64,000 bases of DNA from an uncultured Bacteroidales bacterium (lineage in GTDB: Bacteria > Bacteroidota > Bacteroidia > Bacteroidales > P3). Location of the stretch: NCBI GenBank assembly GCA_900315935.1, contig ONBB01000012.1, forward strand, positions 62,001 through 126,000, in the 5' to 3' direction. Made by a program: the position numbers and the translations under genes. Of the stretch, positions 57,931 to 64,000 are shown in pieces. Below the pieces are notes generated by a model. That model was not told the DNA's origin. It did no database searches and saw only the letters and a program-made list of their open reading frames with translations. The first letter of the stretch is position 1, and the number at the start of each line of letters is the position of its first letter.

Positions 57931-57990
57931 TGCCATAAGCGACCAGAGCCGAAGTATTCCCCTACCATTCCCCTAGAGACCCCCTGCCGC
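57931..57990 (+). repeat. Element A, degenerate copy 4
   Basis: CCATAAGC, GTATTCCCCTACCATTCCCC and CCCCCTGCCGC words of element A are kept, but the 11-bp units are reduced. It touches the msrC stop codon. Confidence 0.6.
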
Positions 57991-57991
57991 T

Positions 57992-58474
57992 TCAAAGCAT
58001 CGCCACGAGGCGCTCCAGGTACTGGCGGTCGGTGTCGTCGAAGGTGGCCAGCTCGCGGCTGTCGATGTCAAGCACGGCCACCACTTCGTCGCCCTCGAAC
58101 ACCGGCACCACTATCTCGCTGCGGCTCTCGCTGCTGCAGGCTATGTGGCCGGGGAACAGCTCCACGTCGGGCACCACCACCGTGCGCCGCTCCTTCCACG
58201 CCGTGCCGCACACGCCGCGGCCGTAGCCGATGTGCATGCAGGCCAGCGGGCCTTGGAAGGGGCCCAGGACTAGTTCTGAGTTGCCGGTTGCGGCAGCCGA
58301 CCTCATAACTCCTAACTCATAATTCATAACTCTGTAAAACCCTGTCCACCAGAAGCCGAACTCGCTGTGCAGCAGTGCGCAGACGTTGGCCATCTTGGCT
58401 ATCATGTCCGCCTCGCCTTCGCAGAGGGCCTTCACCTGCGGCAGCAGGGCTATATATCTGTCTTCCTTTGTCAT
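57992..58474 (-). CDS. msrC: Free methionine-(R)-sulfoxide reductase (GAF domain)
   Basis: A 160-residue GAF-fold enzyme that reduces free methionine-R-sulfoxide with thioredoxin. The three active-site cysteines are kept in LACMHIGYGRGVCGTAW and HIACSSESRSEIVVP, followed by VLDIDSRELATFDDTD. Between FWWTGFYRV and ELVLGPFQGPL there is an insertion of ~17 residues (MNYELGVMRSAAATGNS) encoded partly by an ATAACTC heptamer array; homologues join these strands directly. The enzyme may tolerate it as a loop. Single gene between a degraded element A copy and a repeat-rich spacer. Confidence 0.9.
   Translation of the reverse strand: MTKEDRYIALLPQVKALCEGEADMIAKMANVCALLHSEFGFWWTGFYRVMNYELGVMRSAAATGNSELVLGPFQGPLACMHIGYGRGVCGTAWKERRTVVVPDVELFPGHIACSSESRSEIVVPVFEGDEVVAVLDIDSRELATFDDTDRQYLERLVAML
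58305..58332 (-). repeat. ATAACTC heptamers inside msrC
   Basis: Four 7-bp units (ATAACTC, CTAACTC, ATAATTC, ATAACTC) on the + strand. The same unit forms the recF end at 15217-15244. Confidence 0.88.
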
Positions 58475-58486
58475 TTGCAGTCTGTT

Positions 58487-58775
58487 TTGTCTCCCGCTTC
58501 GCGAGATCTTGTAAATCTTATGGATTGTCTTGGATATTTTGTCTGTATCAGAAAATCTTTTTAAATCTAAGGGAATCTTTTCTGGATTTCCAGGATCTCC
58601 GCCGAGGCGGGGCGGTGGATTTGTCTCCTGCTTCGCGAGATCTTGTAGATCTTGTAGAAAATGGATTGTCTTGGATTTCCAAGATTTGCAATGTCTGGTA
58701 TGAGAAATCTTTTAAATCTAATGTAATCATTTCCATGATTTTCAGGATTTCCGCCGATAGGCGGGGAGATTATGT
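58487..58775. repeat. Two ~130-bp degenerate direct repeats
   Basis: GTCTCCYGCTTCGCGAGATC, then TTGTARATCTT, ATGGATTGTCTTGGAT, AAATCTTTTTAAATCT-like and CCGCCGA.GGCGGGG words occur in the same order at about 58487-58615 and 58620-58770. This fills the msrC-GH29 spacer. No gene is supported there. Confidence 0.7.
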
Positions 58776-60023
58776 CTATCTGTTCTTTTTCATCTTCCTG
58801 ACGGTGGCATAAGGGTACTCGTCGGTGAGGGTTATCTCGTAGCGGTGCTTGCCGTCCTTGCTCTGCGTGTAGCGGCGGTTGCCGTCGCAGTAGGGTGAGA
58901 GGGGGCGGGTGCCGTAGATGGCGTATCCGTACACATCGAGCCACTTGCCAATCTCCTCCATGCGCCGCAGTGCCTCGGGGGGCAGGTTGCCGTCGGCATC
59001 GGGACCCACGTTGAGTAATAGGTTGCCGCCCTTGGCCACCACGTCGCACAGGAGGTGTATCAGCTCGCGGGTGCTCTTGTACTGGTCGCGAGGCGAATAG
59101 CTCCAGCTGTCGCCCATCGTCATGCAGGTCTCCCAGGGGTAGGGCAGGAGGGTGTCGGGCACCTGCTTCTCGGGGGTGCGGTAGTTTTCATACCGGCCGC
59201 CCACGCTGCGGTCCACGATGATGGTGCGGGGATTGCGCTCGCGCGCGATGGAGGCCAGGCGGTGCATGTCGAGTTCCTGCACCTGTCCGCTGCAGCCCAG
59301 CCAGGGGCGTGTCTCCTCGTTGACGCTCCATGCCGGGCGCACCCAGCCGCCGTCGAGCCATAGGATGTCGATGGGGCCGTAGTTGTGGGTCAGTTCGTGT
59401 ATCTGGTTGTAGGTGAACTCTTGATACTTCTTCCAGCGGTCGGGGTGGTCGGCGATGGTGTAGTTCACGTTGCGGTCGGGCGTGGCCCACTCGTGCGCCC
59501 AGTAGTCGTCGCAGTGCCAGTCGGGCTTGCTGAAGTAGAGGCCGGTCCAGAAGCCCGCGGCGCGGAAGGCATCCACCACGCCGCGCGTGAAGTCGGTCCG
59601 CGCCGGGCTGTGCATGCTGGTGTAGTCGGTATGCCGGCTGTCGAACATGCAGTAGCCGTCGTGGTGCTTGGTGGTGAAGACCACGTATTTCATGCCGGCC
59701 TTCTTGGCCGCCTCGGCCCACCCCTGCGGGTCGAAGTGCTTGGGGGCGAAGGTCTTGCTCAGCGCCCAGTAGGCGCGCTTGTAGTCCTCGTAGGGGGCTC
59801 CGTCGCGGTTGAGCCACGGCTCGTTGCATAGGTTCCAGCTCTCCACGCAGCCCCACTGCGCGTAGATGCCCCAGTGCATCATAAAGCCAAATTTGAGGTC
59901 CTGCCACTCCGCGATGCGCTGCACTATCAGCGGGTCGCTCTCGGGGATGCTGTCGTGCTGGGCCTTCACACTACCCATTAAACCCATCAGGCCCAATAAA
60001 CCTATTAGTATTGTCTTTTTCAT
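58776..60023 (-). CDS. Alpha-L-fucosidase (GH29)
   Basis: A 415-residue secreted glycoside hydrolase of family 29. Signal KKTILIGLLGLMGLMGSVKA. Motifs: KFGFMMHWGIYAQ, KYVVFTTKHHDGYCMFDS (substrate-binding histidines), the catalytic nucleophile region GPIDILWLDGGW (Asp ~222), and GGNLLLNVGPDADGNLPPEA. The enzyme removes fucose from host or plant glycans in the periplasm. The signal is built from a GLM tripeptide repeat coded by 9-bp units. Its start overlaps the stop of the GH3 gene (ATGA), so the two glycosidases form one operon. Confidence 0.93.
   Translation of the reverse strand: MKKTILIGLLGLMGLMGSVKAQHDSIPESDPLIVQRIAEWQDLKFGFMMHWGIYAQWGCVESWNLCNEPWLNRDGAPYEDYKRAYWALSKTFAPKHFDPQGWAEAAKKAGMKYVVFTTKHHDGYCMFDSRHTDYTSMHSPARTDFTRGVVDAFRAAGFWTGLYFSKPDWHCDDYWAHEWATPDRNVNYTIADHPDRWKKYQEFTYNQIHELTHNYGPIDILWLDGGWVRPAWSVNEETRPWLGCSGQVQELDMHRLASIARERNPRTIIVDRSVGGRYENYRTPEKQVPDTLLPYPWETCMTMGDSWSYSPRDQYKSTRELIHLLCDVVAKGGNLLLNVGPDADGNLPPEALRRMEEIGKWLDVYGYAIYGTRPLSPYCDGNRRYTQSKDGKHRYEITLTDEYPYATVRKMKKNR
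59974..60009 (-). repeat. 9-bp repeats in the fucosidase signal peptide
   Basis: Four related 9-bp units (CCCATTAAA, CCCATCAGG, CCCAATAAA, CCTATTAGT on the + strand), in frame, coding the GLL/GLM tripeptides of the signal core. Confidence 0.75.
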
Positions 60024-62062
60024 TTTCTGTTGTGATAGATGAATGTGAAATCTTGTAAATCGCGGTCGTCGCTGGAGAAGCCTATTTGGAGGGTGAACGG
60101 GGTGCCGTCGCGTGGCTCTTCTAGGAGGCCGGTGGCGGGATTGTACTGGCGGAACCAGAAGGGGTCGAGTTGGATGGTGAAGGGCTGCAGGTGGTTCTCC
60201 TCGGTGAGCGACAGCGAGGAGGTGCCTATCAGCTGCTTGAGCGGTGCCTCGGGGTCGTTGTCGTTCTTCAGGTAGACCTGTATGACGGTGCGGTGGGAGG
60301 CCGCTTGGTGGGCGTCGGTATTGCAGAGGCTGGCTGTGCCGCCGACGGTGAAGTTGGCCTCGTCGACCCAGGGCTCCTTGAGGCTGAAGAAACTGTAGCT
60401 GTAGCCGAAGCCGAAGGGGAACGCCACGCGCTCGGGGTCGACGTAGCGGTAGGTTCGCCCCTGCATGGCGTAGTCCTCGAAGGGCGGCAGGTCGCCGGTG
60501 CTGCGGTAGAAAGTGATGGGCAGGCGGCCGAAGTCGTCGCGCTCGCCGAAGAGCAGTTCTTTGACAGCGGTGCCCATGTCCTGACCGCCATACCAGCCCA
60601 CAAGGACGGCGTCGCAGTCGTCGATGACGTTGTCCAGCGCGATGGCGCTGCCGGTGCAGAGCAGCAGGACGATGCGGTAGCCCTGTGCCTTGAAGGCTTT
60701 GATTTCGGCGACCTGCTCTTTGGGAAGTTCAATAAGGGTGCGGTCGCCCTTATAGAATCCCTCTTTCTCCACGGGCAGTTCCTCGCCCTCGAGTTGGGGA
60801 TTGAGGCCGCCGCAGTAGACAATGGTCTTGCCGGTCTGGCTAATCAGACCAGTCAAGCCTTCTCCGATGGTTACGGTGTGTCTCGGAGTGCCATTGTAGT
60901 TGCCGAGGGGCATCAGGCTGTCGTAGGCGTTGGGACCTTCGAGGCGCAGGCCGTCCTCTGCCTTGAAGGGCAGCACGCCATCGTTTTTCAGCAACACCAT
61001 GCCTTGTGTGTAGAAAACAGTCAAGTCGATGTATTCTTCGGCAGGTTCTTCGACCGGTTCGGGGTCGTCGGTGACGCGCAGACGCACTCGCAATATTCGC
61101 CGCACATGCTCGTCCACTTTGCTTTCGGGCACCAGCCCTTTCTGTACGGCTTCGCGCAAGGCGGGCAGGCCGCTGCCGCATTCGAGGTCCACCTCGCGAC
61201 CGAAGGCATCGCCATAGGCGGCAGCTGCAGTGGCGTGGGTGCGGTGGCGCGGGATGACGGTGTCGGTCTCATAGGCATCGTTCAAAGCCCAGCAGTCGGT
61301 AACAAGGATGCCATCGTACAGCCATTCGTTGCGCAGGATGTCAAAGAGTCTTCGGTTTGTGCAGCAGGGCTCTCCGTTAAGACGATTGTAGCCGCACATC
61401 ACCTGTGCCACGTCGCTGTTCTTGATTATATATTCGAAGGCCGGCAGGTAGGTGGTACGCAGGTCGCGGTCGGAGACGCGGCTGTCGAACTCGTGGCGCA
61501 CGCCTTCGGGGCCGCTATGCACGGCATAGTGCTTGAGGCAGGCAGCGGTGTTACCCCCTTGTAACCCTTTGACGCAGGCCAGTCCCATCATGGCGGCGAG
61601 GTAGGGGTCTTCGCCGTAGGTCTCCATGCCGCGTCCCCAGCGTGGGTCGCGGAATATGTTGATATTCGGGGTGAAGAAGGTTAGACCCGTATAGTCGCCG
61701 TATCCTCCAGTGTCTTGTGCATCATAGTATTTTTGGCGTGCCTCAAAGGCAACATGGTCGAAAATACTGTGTACCAAAGGCGGGTCGAAGGTGGCGGCCA
61801 GCGCGATGGGCATGGGGTAGACGGTGGCCAGGCCGGCTCGTCCCACGCCGTGCAGCGCCTCGTTCCACCAGCTGTACTCCTCCAGCCCCAGGCGCGGGAT
61901 GGCAGGGTTGTGGTGCATCATCAGCGAGAGCTTCTCATCGAGCGTCAGCTGCCCAAGCAGCCACTCCACACGTTTCTCCACGTCCGTCGCCTCCTGGGCC
62001 CAACAGGCTGGACTGCAACCCAATATAACGGCTGCCAACAGCAGCATTCCTCTTTTTTTCAT
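60020..62062 (-). CDS. GH3 glycoside hydrolase, beta-xylosidase/glucosidase type
   Basis: A 680-residue secreted exo-glycosidase of family 3. Signal MLLLAAVILGCSPACWA. The N-terminal TIM barrel has YSWWNEALHGVGRAG, INIFRDPRWGRGMETYGEDPY, KHYAVHSGP, VMCGYNRLNGEPCCTN and the nucleophile loop ILVTDCWALND. The alpha/beta sandwich follows (LLKNDGVLPF), and the fibronectin-like end includes VAFPFGFGYSYSFF. The CxxN and TDCW wording is closest to GH3 beta-xylosidases. The start at 62062 lies only four bases beyond a TATATTTGC promoter box, so the transcript is probably leaderless or starts at 62047. Confidence 0.93.
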   Translation of the reverse strand: MKKRGMLLLAAVILGCSPACWAQEATDVEKRVEWLLGQLTLDEKLSLMMHHNPAIPRLGLEEYSWWNEALHGVGRAGLATVYPMPIALAATFDPPLVHSIFDHVAFEARQKYYDAQDTGGYGDYTGLTFFTPNINIFRDPRWGRGMETYGEDPYLAAMMGLACVKGLQGGNTAACLKHYAVHSGPEGVRHEFDSRVSDRDLRTTYLPAFEYIIKNSDVAQVMCGYNRLNGEPCCTNRRLFDILRNEWLYDGILVTDCWALNDAYETDTVIPRHRTHATAAAAYGDAFGREVDLECGSGLPALREAVQKGLVPESKVDEHVRRILRVRLRVTDDPEPVEEPAEEYIDLTVFYTQGMVLLKNDGVLPFKAEDGLRLEGPNAYDSLMPLGNYNGTPRHTVTIGEGLTGLISQTGKTIVYCGGLNPQLEGEELPVEKEGFYKGDRTLIELPKEQVAEIKAFKAQGYRIVLLLCTGSAIALDNVIDDCDAVLVGWYGGQDMGTAVKELLFGERDDFGRLPITFYRSTGDLPPFEDYAMQGRTYRYVDPERVAFPFGFGYSYSFFSLKEPWVDEANFTVGGTASLCNTDAHQAASHRTVIQVYLKNDNDPEAPLKQLIGTSSLSLTEENHLQPFTIQLDPFWFRQYNPATGLLEEPRDGTPFTLQIGFSSDDRDLQDFTFIYHNRK

Positions 62063-62065
62063 GTT

Positions 62066-62074
62066 GCAAATATA
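62066..62074 (-). promoter_or_regulatory. Promoter box of the GH3-GH29 operon
   Basis: TATATTTGC on the - strand, four bases before the first likely start codon. Confidence 0.65.
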
Positions 62075-62105
62075 CAATTTATTTTCCGGTTTCCAAAAAT
62101 ATTTG

Positions 62106-62114
62106 TACTTTTGC
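62106..62114 (+). promoter_or_regulatory. Promoter box of the lipoprotein gene at 62168
   Basis: TACTTTTGC, divergent from the GH3 promoter and 54 bp before the ATG. Confidence 0.6.
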
Positions 62115-62167
62115 CTCTATGATTCATAGACTTGTGTGTCTGTGATAATGTTTATAATCAGTTTTTT

Positions 62168-62860
62168 ATGAAGAAGAAGTCCCTGTTTATGACCCTATTG
62201 GCGGCCATCGTTTTCATTGCCTGCGACCGCGATGTGGTGCCGCTGCCCACCTCCATCGAGCACTTCACCGTCAGCTCCTCCAAGCGGGTCAAGTTTTCCA
62301 AGGGCAACCTGCAATACCACCCCGCCAGCGGGCAGTGGCGCATGGCCGAGGCGCAGCACGTCTACCTGGGCGACCCTCTGTACGATGTTGACGGCTGGGA
62401 AGACTATTTCCCTTGGAACCCAGAGGGTTGGAGCATCGGCGAGTGGCGCACCCTCTCGTCGGGGGAGTGGCACTACCTGCTCACCTTCCGCACCAATGCG
62501 CCCAAGAAACGCGGCCTGGTTTCGATAGAAGGCATCAATGGCCTGGCCCTCCTGCCCGACGGCTGGAAGCGTCCCTCTGGCATCCTCTTCTACGCTGATG
62601 CTGAAGACTATAGCACCAACGCCTACACCTTCGAGGAATGGGAAGTGATGGAAAAGGCGGGTGCCATCTTCCTCCCTGCCGCCGGCCATGACCTCGGAGA
62701 ACGGATAGAGGGCTTGGGTACCGAAGGATACTATTGGTCCACAACCGCTTACGACGACCTCGGCGCCTGGAACGTGGCCTTCCACTCGGCCGGCATCGGT
62801 GCCGTCTACGGCCACAACAAGTCGCACGGCTACTCCGTCCGCCTCGTCCGCGAGGACTGA
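62168..62860 (+). CDS. Lipoprotein with FISUMP-like repeat-family domain
   Basis: A 230-residue lipoprotein (KKKSLFMTLLAAIVFIAC lipobox). The mature part follows the pattern of the Fibrobacter-type major paralogous domain seen in many Bacteroidales surface proteins: KRVKFSKGNLQYHPASGQWR, EWHYLLTFR, GVNGL-like INGLALLPDGWK, FEEWEVMEKAGAIFLPAAG, YYWSTTAYDDLGAWNVAF and SHGYSVRLVR. The function of these domains is unknown. Start at 62168 gives the lipoprotein signal; upstream codons reach 62132. It diverges from the glycosidase operon. Confidence 0.82.
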   Translation: MKKKSLFMTLLAAIVFIACDRDVVPLPTSIEHFTVSSSKRVKFSKGNLQYHPASGQWRMAEAQHVYLGDPLYDVDGWEDYFPWNPEGWSIGEWRTLSSGEWHYLLTFRTNAPKKRGLVSIEGINGLALLPDGWKRPSGILFYADAEDYSTNAYTFEEWEVMEKAGAIFLPAAGHDLGERIEGLGTEGYYWSTTAYDDLGAWNVAFHSAGIGAVYGHNKSHGYSVRLVRED

Positions 62861-62951
62861 GCAGGATTGAACAAGTTTCCATCCACCTTCAATCCTTCCC
62901 CATACCCCAAATCTAGAGATATTTCTCTTCTGCATATATAAGCGTTGTGCT

Positions 62952-63632
62952 ATGATACTTAATACGATGACATACAAGGAGGTCTACGATAATTATATGC
63001 GAGACCAATCCAAGGTGCTTTATTGGCGGAATAAATATGCTGACAAGTATCAAAAATCCATAAAGCCCAATTGCCCTATTCAGGTAAAACACCAAATTGA
63101 GAAGAACGATTATATTATTTCTCTCTTTACAGAGAATCGTGTTCAATTATTTGAATATTATTTCCTTCCGTTCTTCAATAATAACCAGAGACTGCTTTTG
63201 GTTTGCCAAGAGACTCCTTGGATTGCACCTTGGGGAGAAGAAGTAGTGATTCCTGGTGTGCATTTATACACAATGCATTTTCTTGAAAGGTATAATGAGA
63301 GGTTTTTGAATTCGTTGCGGTCTTCTTTGAATGAGGTGGCTGGTGTGTTTTTTGGTCGAAATATAATGCGGTACCCGGTTAAGGTTACGGATGCAATAAA
63401 TCGCAATATAGGGAAATATAGTGAGAATTCGCAGCTTGGATTTAAGATTAGAGATGGATTCTGTTTTACGGTGAGTGCATCTCAAAACAGTCAGGATTCG
63501 CCTATTCCCATGGCAGTATGCCATGTTTATACAACATTTGTTGGCAATAAGGATTTGTCCGAAGAGCAGTCGCAGGCTATTGCGGATGAATGTGCCAAAA
63601 CATTGTCGATGCACAAGAATCTCCTAGGCTAG
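62952..63632 (+). CDS. AT-rich gene of unknown function
   Basis: A 226-residue protein without signal peptide or membrane segment, coded by clearly AT-richer sequence than the core genes. It is rich in Tyr, Asn, Lys and Phe (YDNYMRDQSKVLYWRNKYAD), has a central TPWIAPWGEEVVIPGVHLYT and an HFLERYNERFLNSLRSSL helix, and ends in a charged helix (DLSEEQSQAIADECAKTLSM). I recognise no family. The first of two methionines (62952) is used; the second, at 62967, is equally likely. Its end overlaps the convergent DUF6266 gene by 56 bases. Probably acquired. Confidence 0.7.
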   Translation: MILNTMTYKEVYDNYMRDQSKVLYWRNKYADKYQKSIKPNCPIQVKHQIEKNDYIISLFTENRVQLFEYYFLPFFNNNQRLLLVCQETPWIAPWGEEVVIPGVHLYTMHFLERYNERFLNSLRSSLNEVAGVFFGRNIMRYPVKVTDAINRNIGKYSENSQLGFKIRDGFCFTVSASQNSQDSPIPMAVCHVYTTFVGNKDLSEEQSQAIADECAKTLSMHKNLLG

Positions 63633-64000
63633 TTTTTTCTGGAGAAGGAGAGGTGGCGATGGTTATGGCGTTCCCTATTGATTTGTTTTCTTGCTGAATT
63701 ACAGCGGATTCCCGCAGGGGTGAGCTTTGCAGGGTGTCAATTGTTGTGGCCTCCTGCGGAGTGGTGGTGGCGTAGGCCGTGGAGGATGCGTGGCCTTGAG
63801 TGTCGGTGGCGAAGAGATAGCAGTGGAGGTCTCTTCGGTTCCAATGATCTGGGAGCAAGATGGTTATGGTGCTGTCGGAGCGGCGGGCAGATGCAGCGAG
63901 GAGACTCTCGCGCGTGTGGGCGTTATAAATGTAGAGATGTACGCTGTCGCTTGATTTGCATCGGGGCAGAGGAGTGCGTCGTTCCCAGGAGGCGGTCAGC
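63577..64000 (-). CDS. DUF6266-like protein, C-terminal part (runs off the window)
   Basis: Reading from 63999 towards 63577, one open frame encodes LTASWERRTPLPRCKSSDSV, then HLYIYNAHTRESLLAASARR, SDSTITILLPDHW and ATDTQGHASSTAYATTT. This follows the C-terminal half of the DUF6266 protein at 23968 (VYIYIYNTDTREGLLSAPAERRS, LPDGW, DKEGRASNSAYIAYG). The start lies beyond base 64000. A ~60-residue tail after the match (TPQEATTIDTLQSSPLRESA and on) is Thr/Ser-rich. The role is unknown. Confidence 0.78.
   Translation of the reverse strand, partial: LTASWERRTPLPRCKSSDSVHLYIYNAHTRESLLAASARRSDSTITILLPDHWNRRDLHCYLFATDTQGHASSTAYATTTPQEATTIDTLQSSPLRESAVIQQENKSIGNAITIATSPSPEKTSLGDSCASTMFWHIHPQ

Noticed and set aside
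1-64000. tRNA, rRNA or other known RNA genes
   Set aside because: I looked for T-loop (GGTTCGAATCC-like) and conserved rRNA words while reading and saw none; a covariance search was not possible.

Overview
The window reads as a chromosomal segment of an uncultured Bacteroidota bacterium, most likely order Bacteroidales. Supporting signs are promoters of the form TTTG-N19/20-TAnnTTTG in front of many genes, a PorD-like (DUF4835) type IX secretion protein, surface proteins with type A and type B T9SS sorting domains, families typical of the group (DUF5686, DUF6266, SPOR, BspA-like repeats), an Rnf cluster in the order B-C-D-G-E, and a GC-rich core with AT-rich accessory patches. No rRNA, tRNA, CRISPR array, transposase or integrase was recognised. 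I cannot name a genus.

Layout. 0-9 kb: gyrB (5' part), porD, an aminotransferase, a frame-disrupted T9SS cargo gene, a YoeB toxin-antitoxin insertion, a D-2-hydroxyacid dehydrogenase, a flavin reductase and dnaA. 9.2-9.9 kb: a long AT-rich spacer with DnaA-box-like sites, a candidate oriC or dnaA control region. 9.9-17.2 kb: a tight + strand run of lpdA, an unknown gene, an M23 peptidase, ispH, recF, a DUF721 gene and an ABC exporter. 17.4-23.7 kb: leucyl aminopeptidase, pdxA, a split polA and a secreted protein. 24-28 kb: an accessory patch with a DUF6266 protein and three lipoproteins, one with a zincin-like motif. 28-36.3 kb (- strand): hutH, a zinc-ribbon coiled-coil protein, NIF3, an ECF sigma operon, an M13 peptidase, a SPOR protein and a universal stress protein. 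36.5-41.1 kb: rnfBCDGE, with no rnfA. 41.2-44.8 kb: a secreted protein and a large T9SS type B cargo protein. 45-50.3 kb: dnaG, a sigma-54 activator, aroA and miaA. 50.3-58 kb: an A1S_2505-like protein, a C-poor tract, an XRE regulator, a DUF5686 protein, an outer-membrane barrel, a DUF2442 remnant and a broken BspA-like gene. 58-64 kb: free-methionine sulfoxide reductase, a GH29/GH3 pair, a lipoprotein, an AT-rich unknown gene and the end of a second DUF6266 gene.

The most unusual signal is a genome-wide habit of short tandem repeats. Units of 7 or 8 bp fill spacers, and at ispH, recF and the recF stop they form the gene ends. Units of 7 or 9 bp lie in frame inside conserved enzymes and signal peptides (ABC exporter, aminopeptidase, NIF3, DnaG, DUF5686, MsrC, fucosidase). 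Two dispersed intergenic elements (called A and B here) sit mostly just upstream of promoters or gene starts. Frame-changing tandem duplications (16 bp and 34 bp) interrupt two T9SS cargo genes, and one of these also has a G9 tract in its signal peptide. The YoeB module lies between two copies of the 3' end of the neighbouring dehydrogenase, as if it had inserted there and supplied a new gene end.
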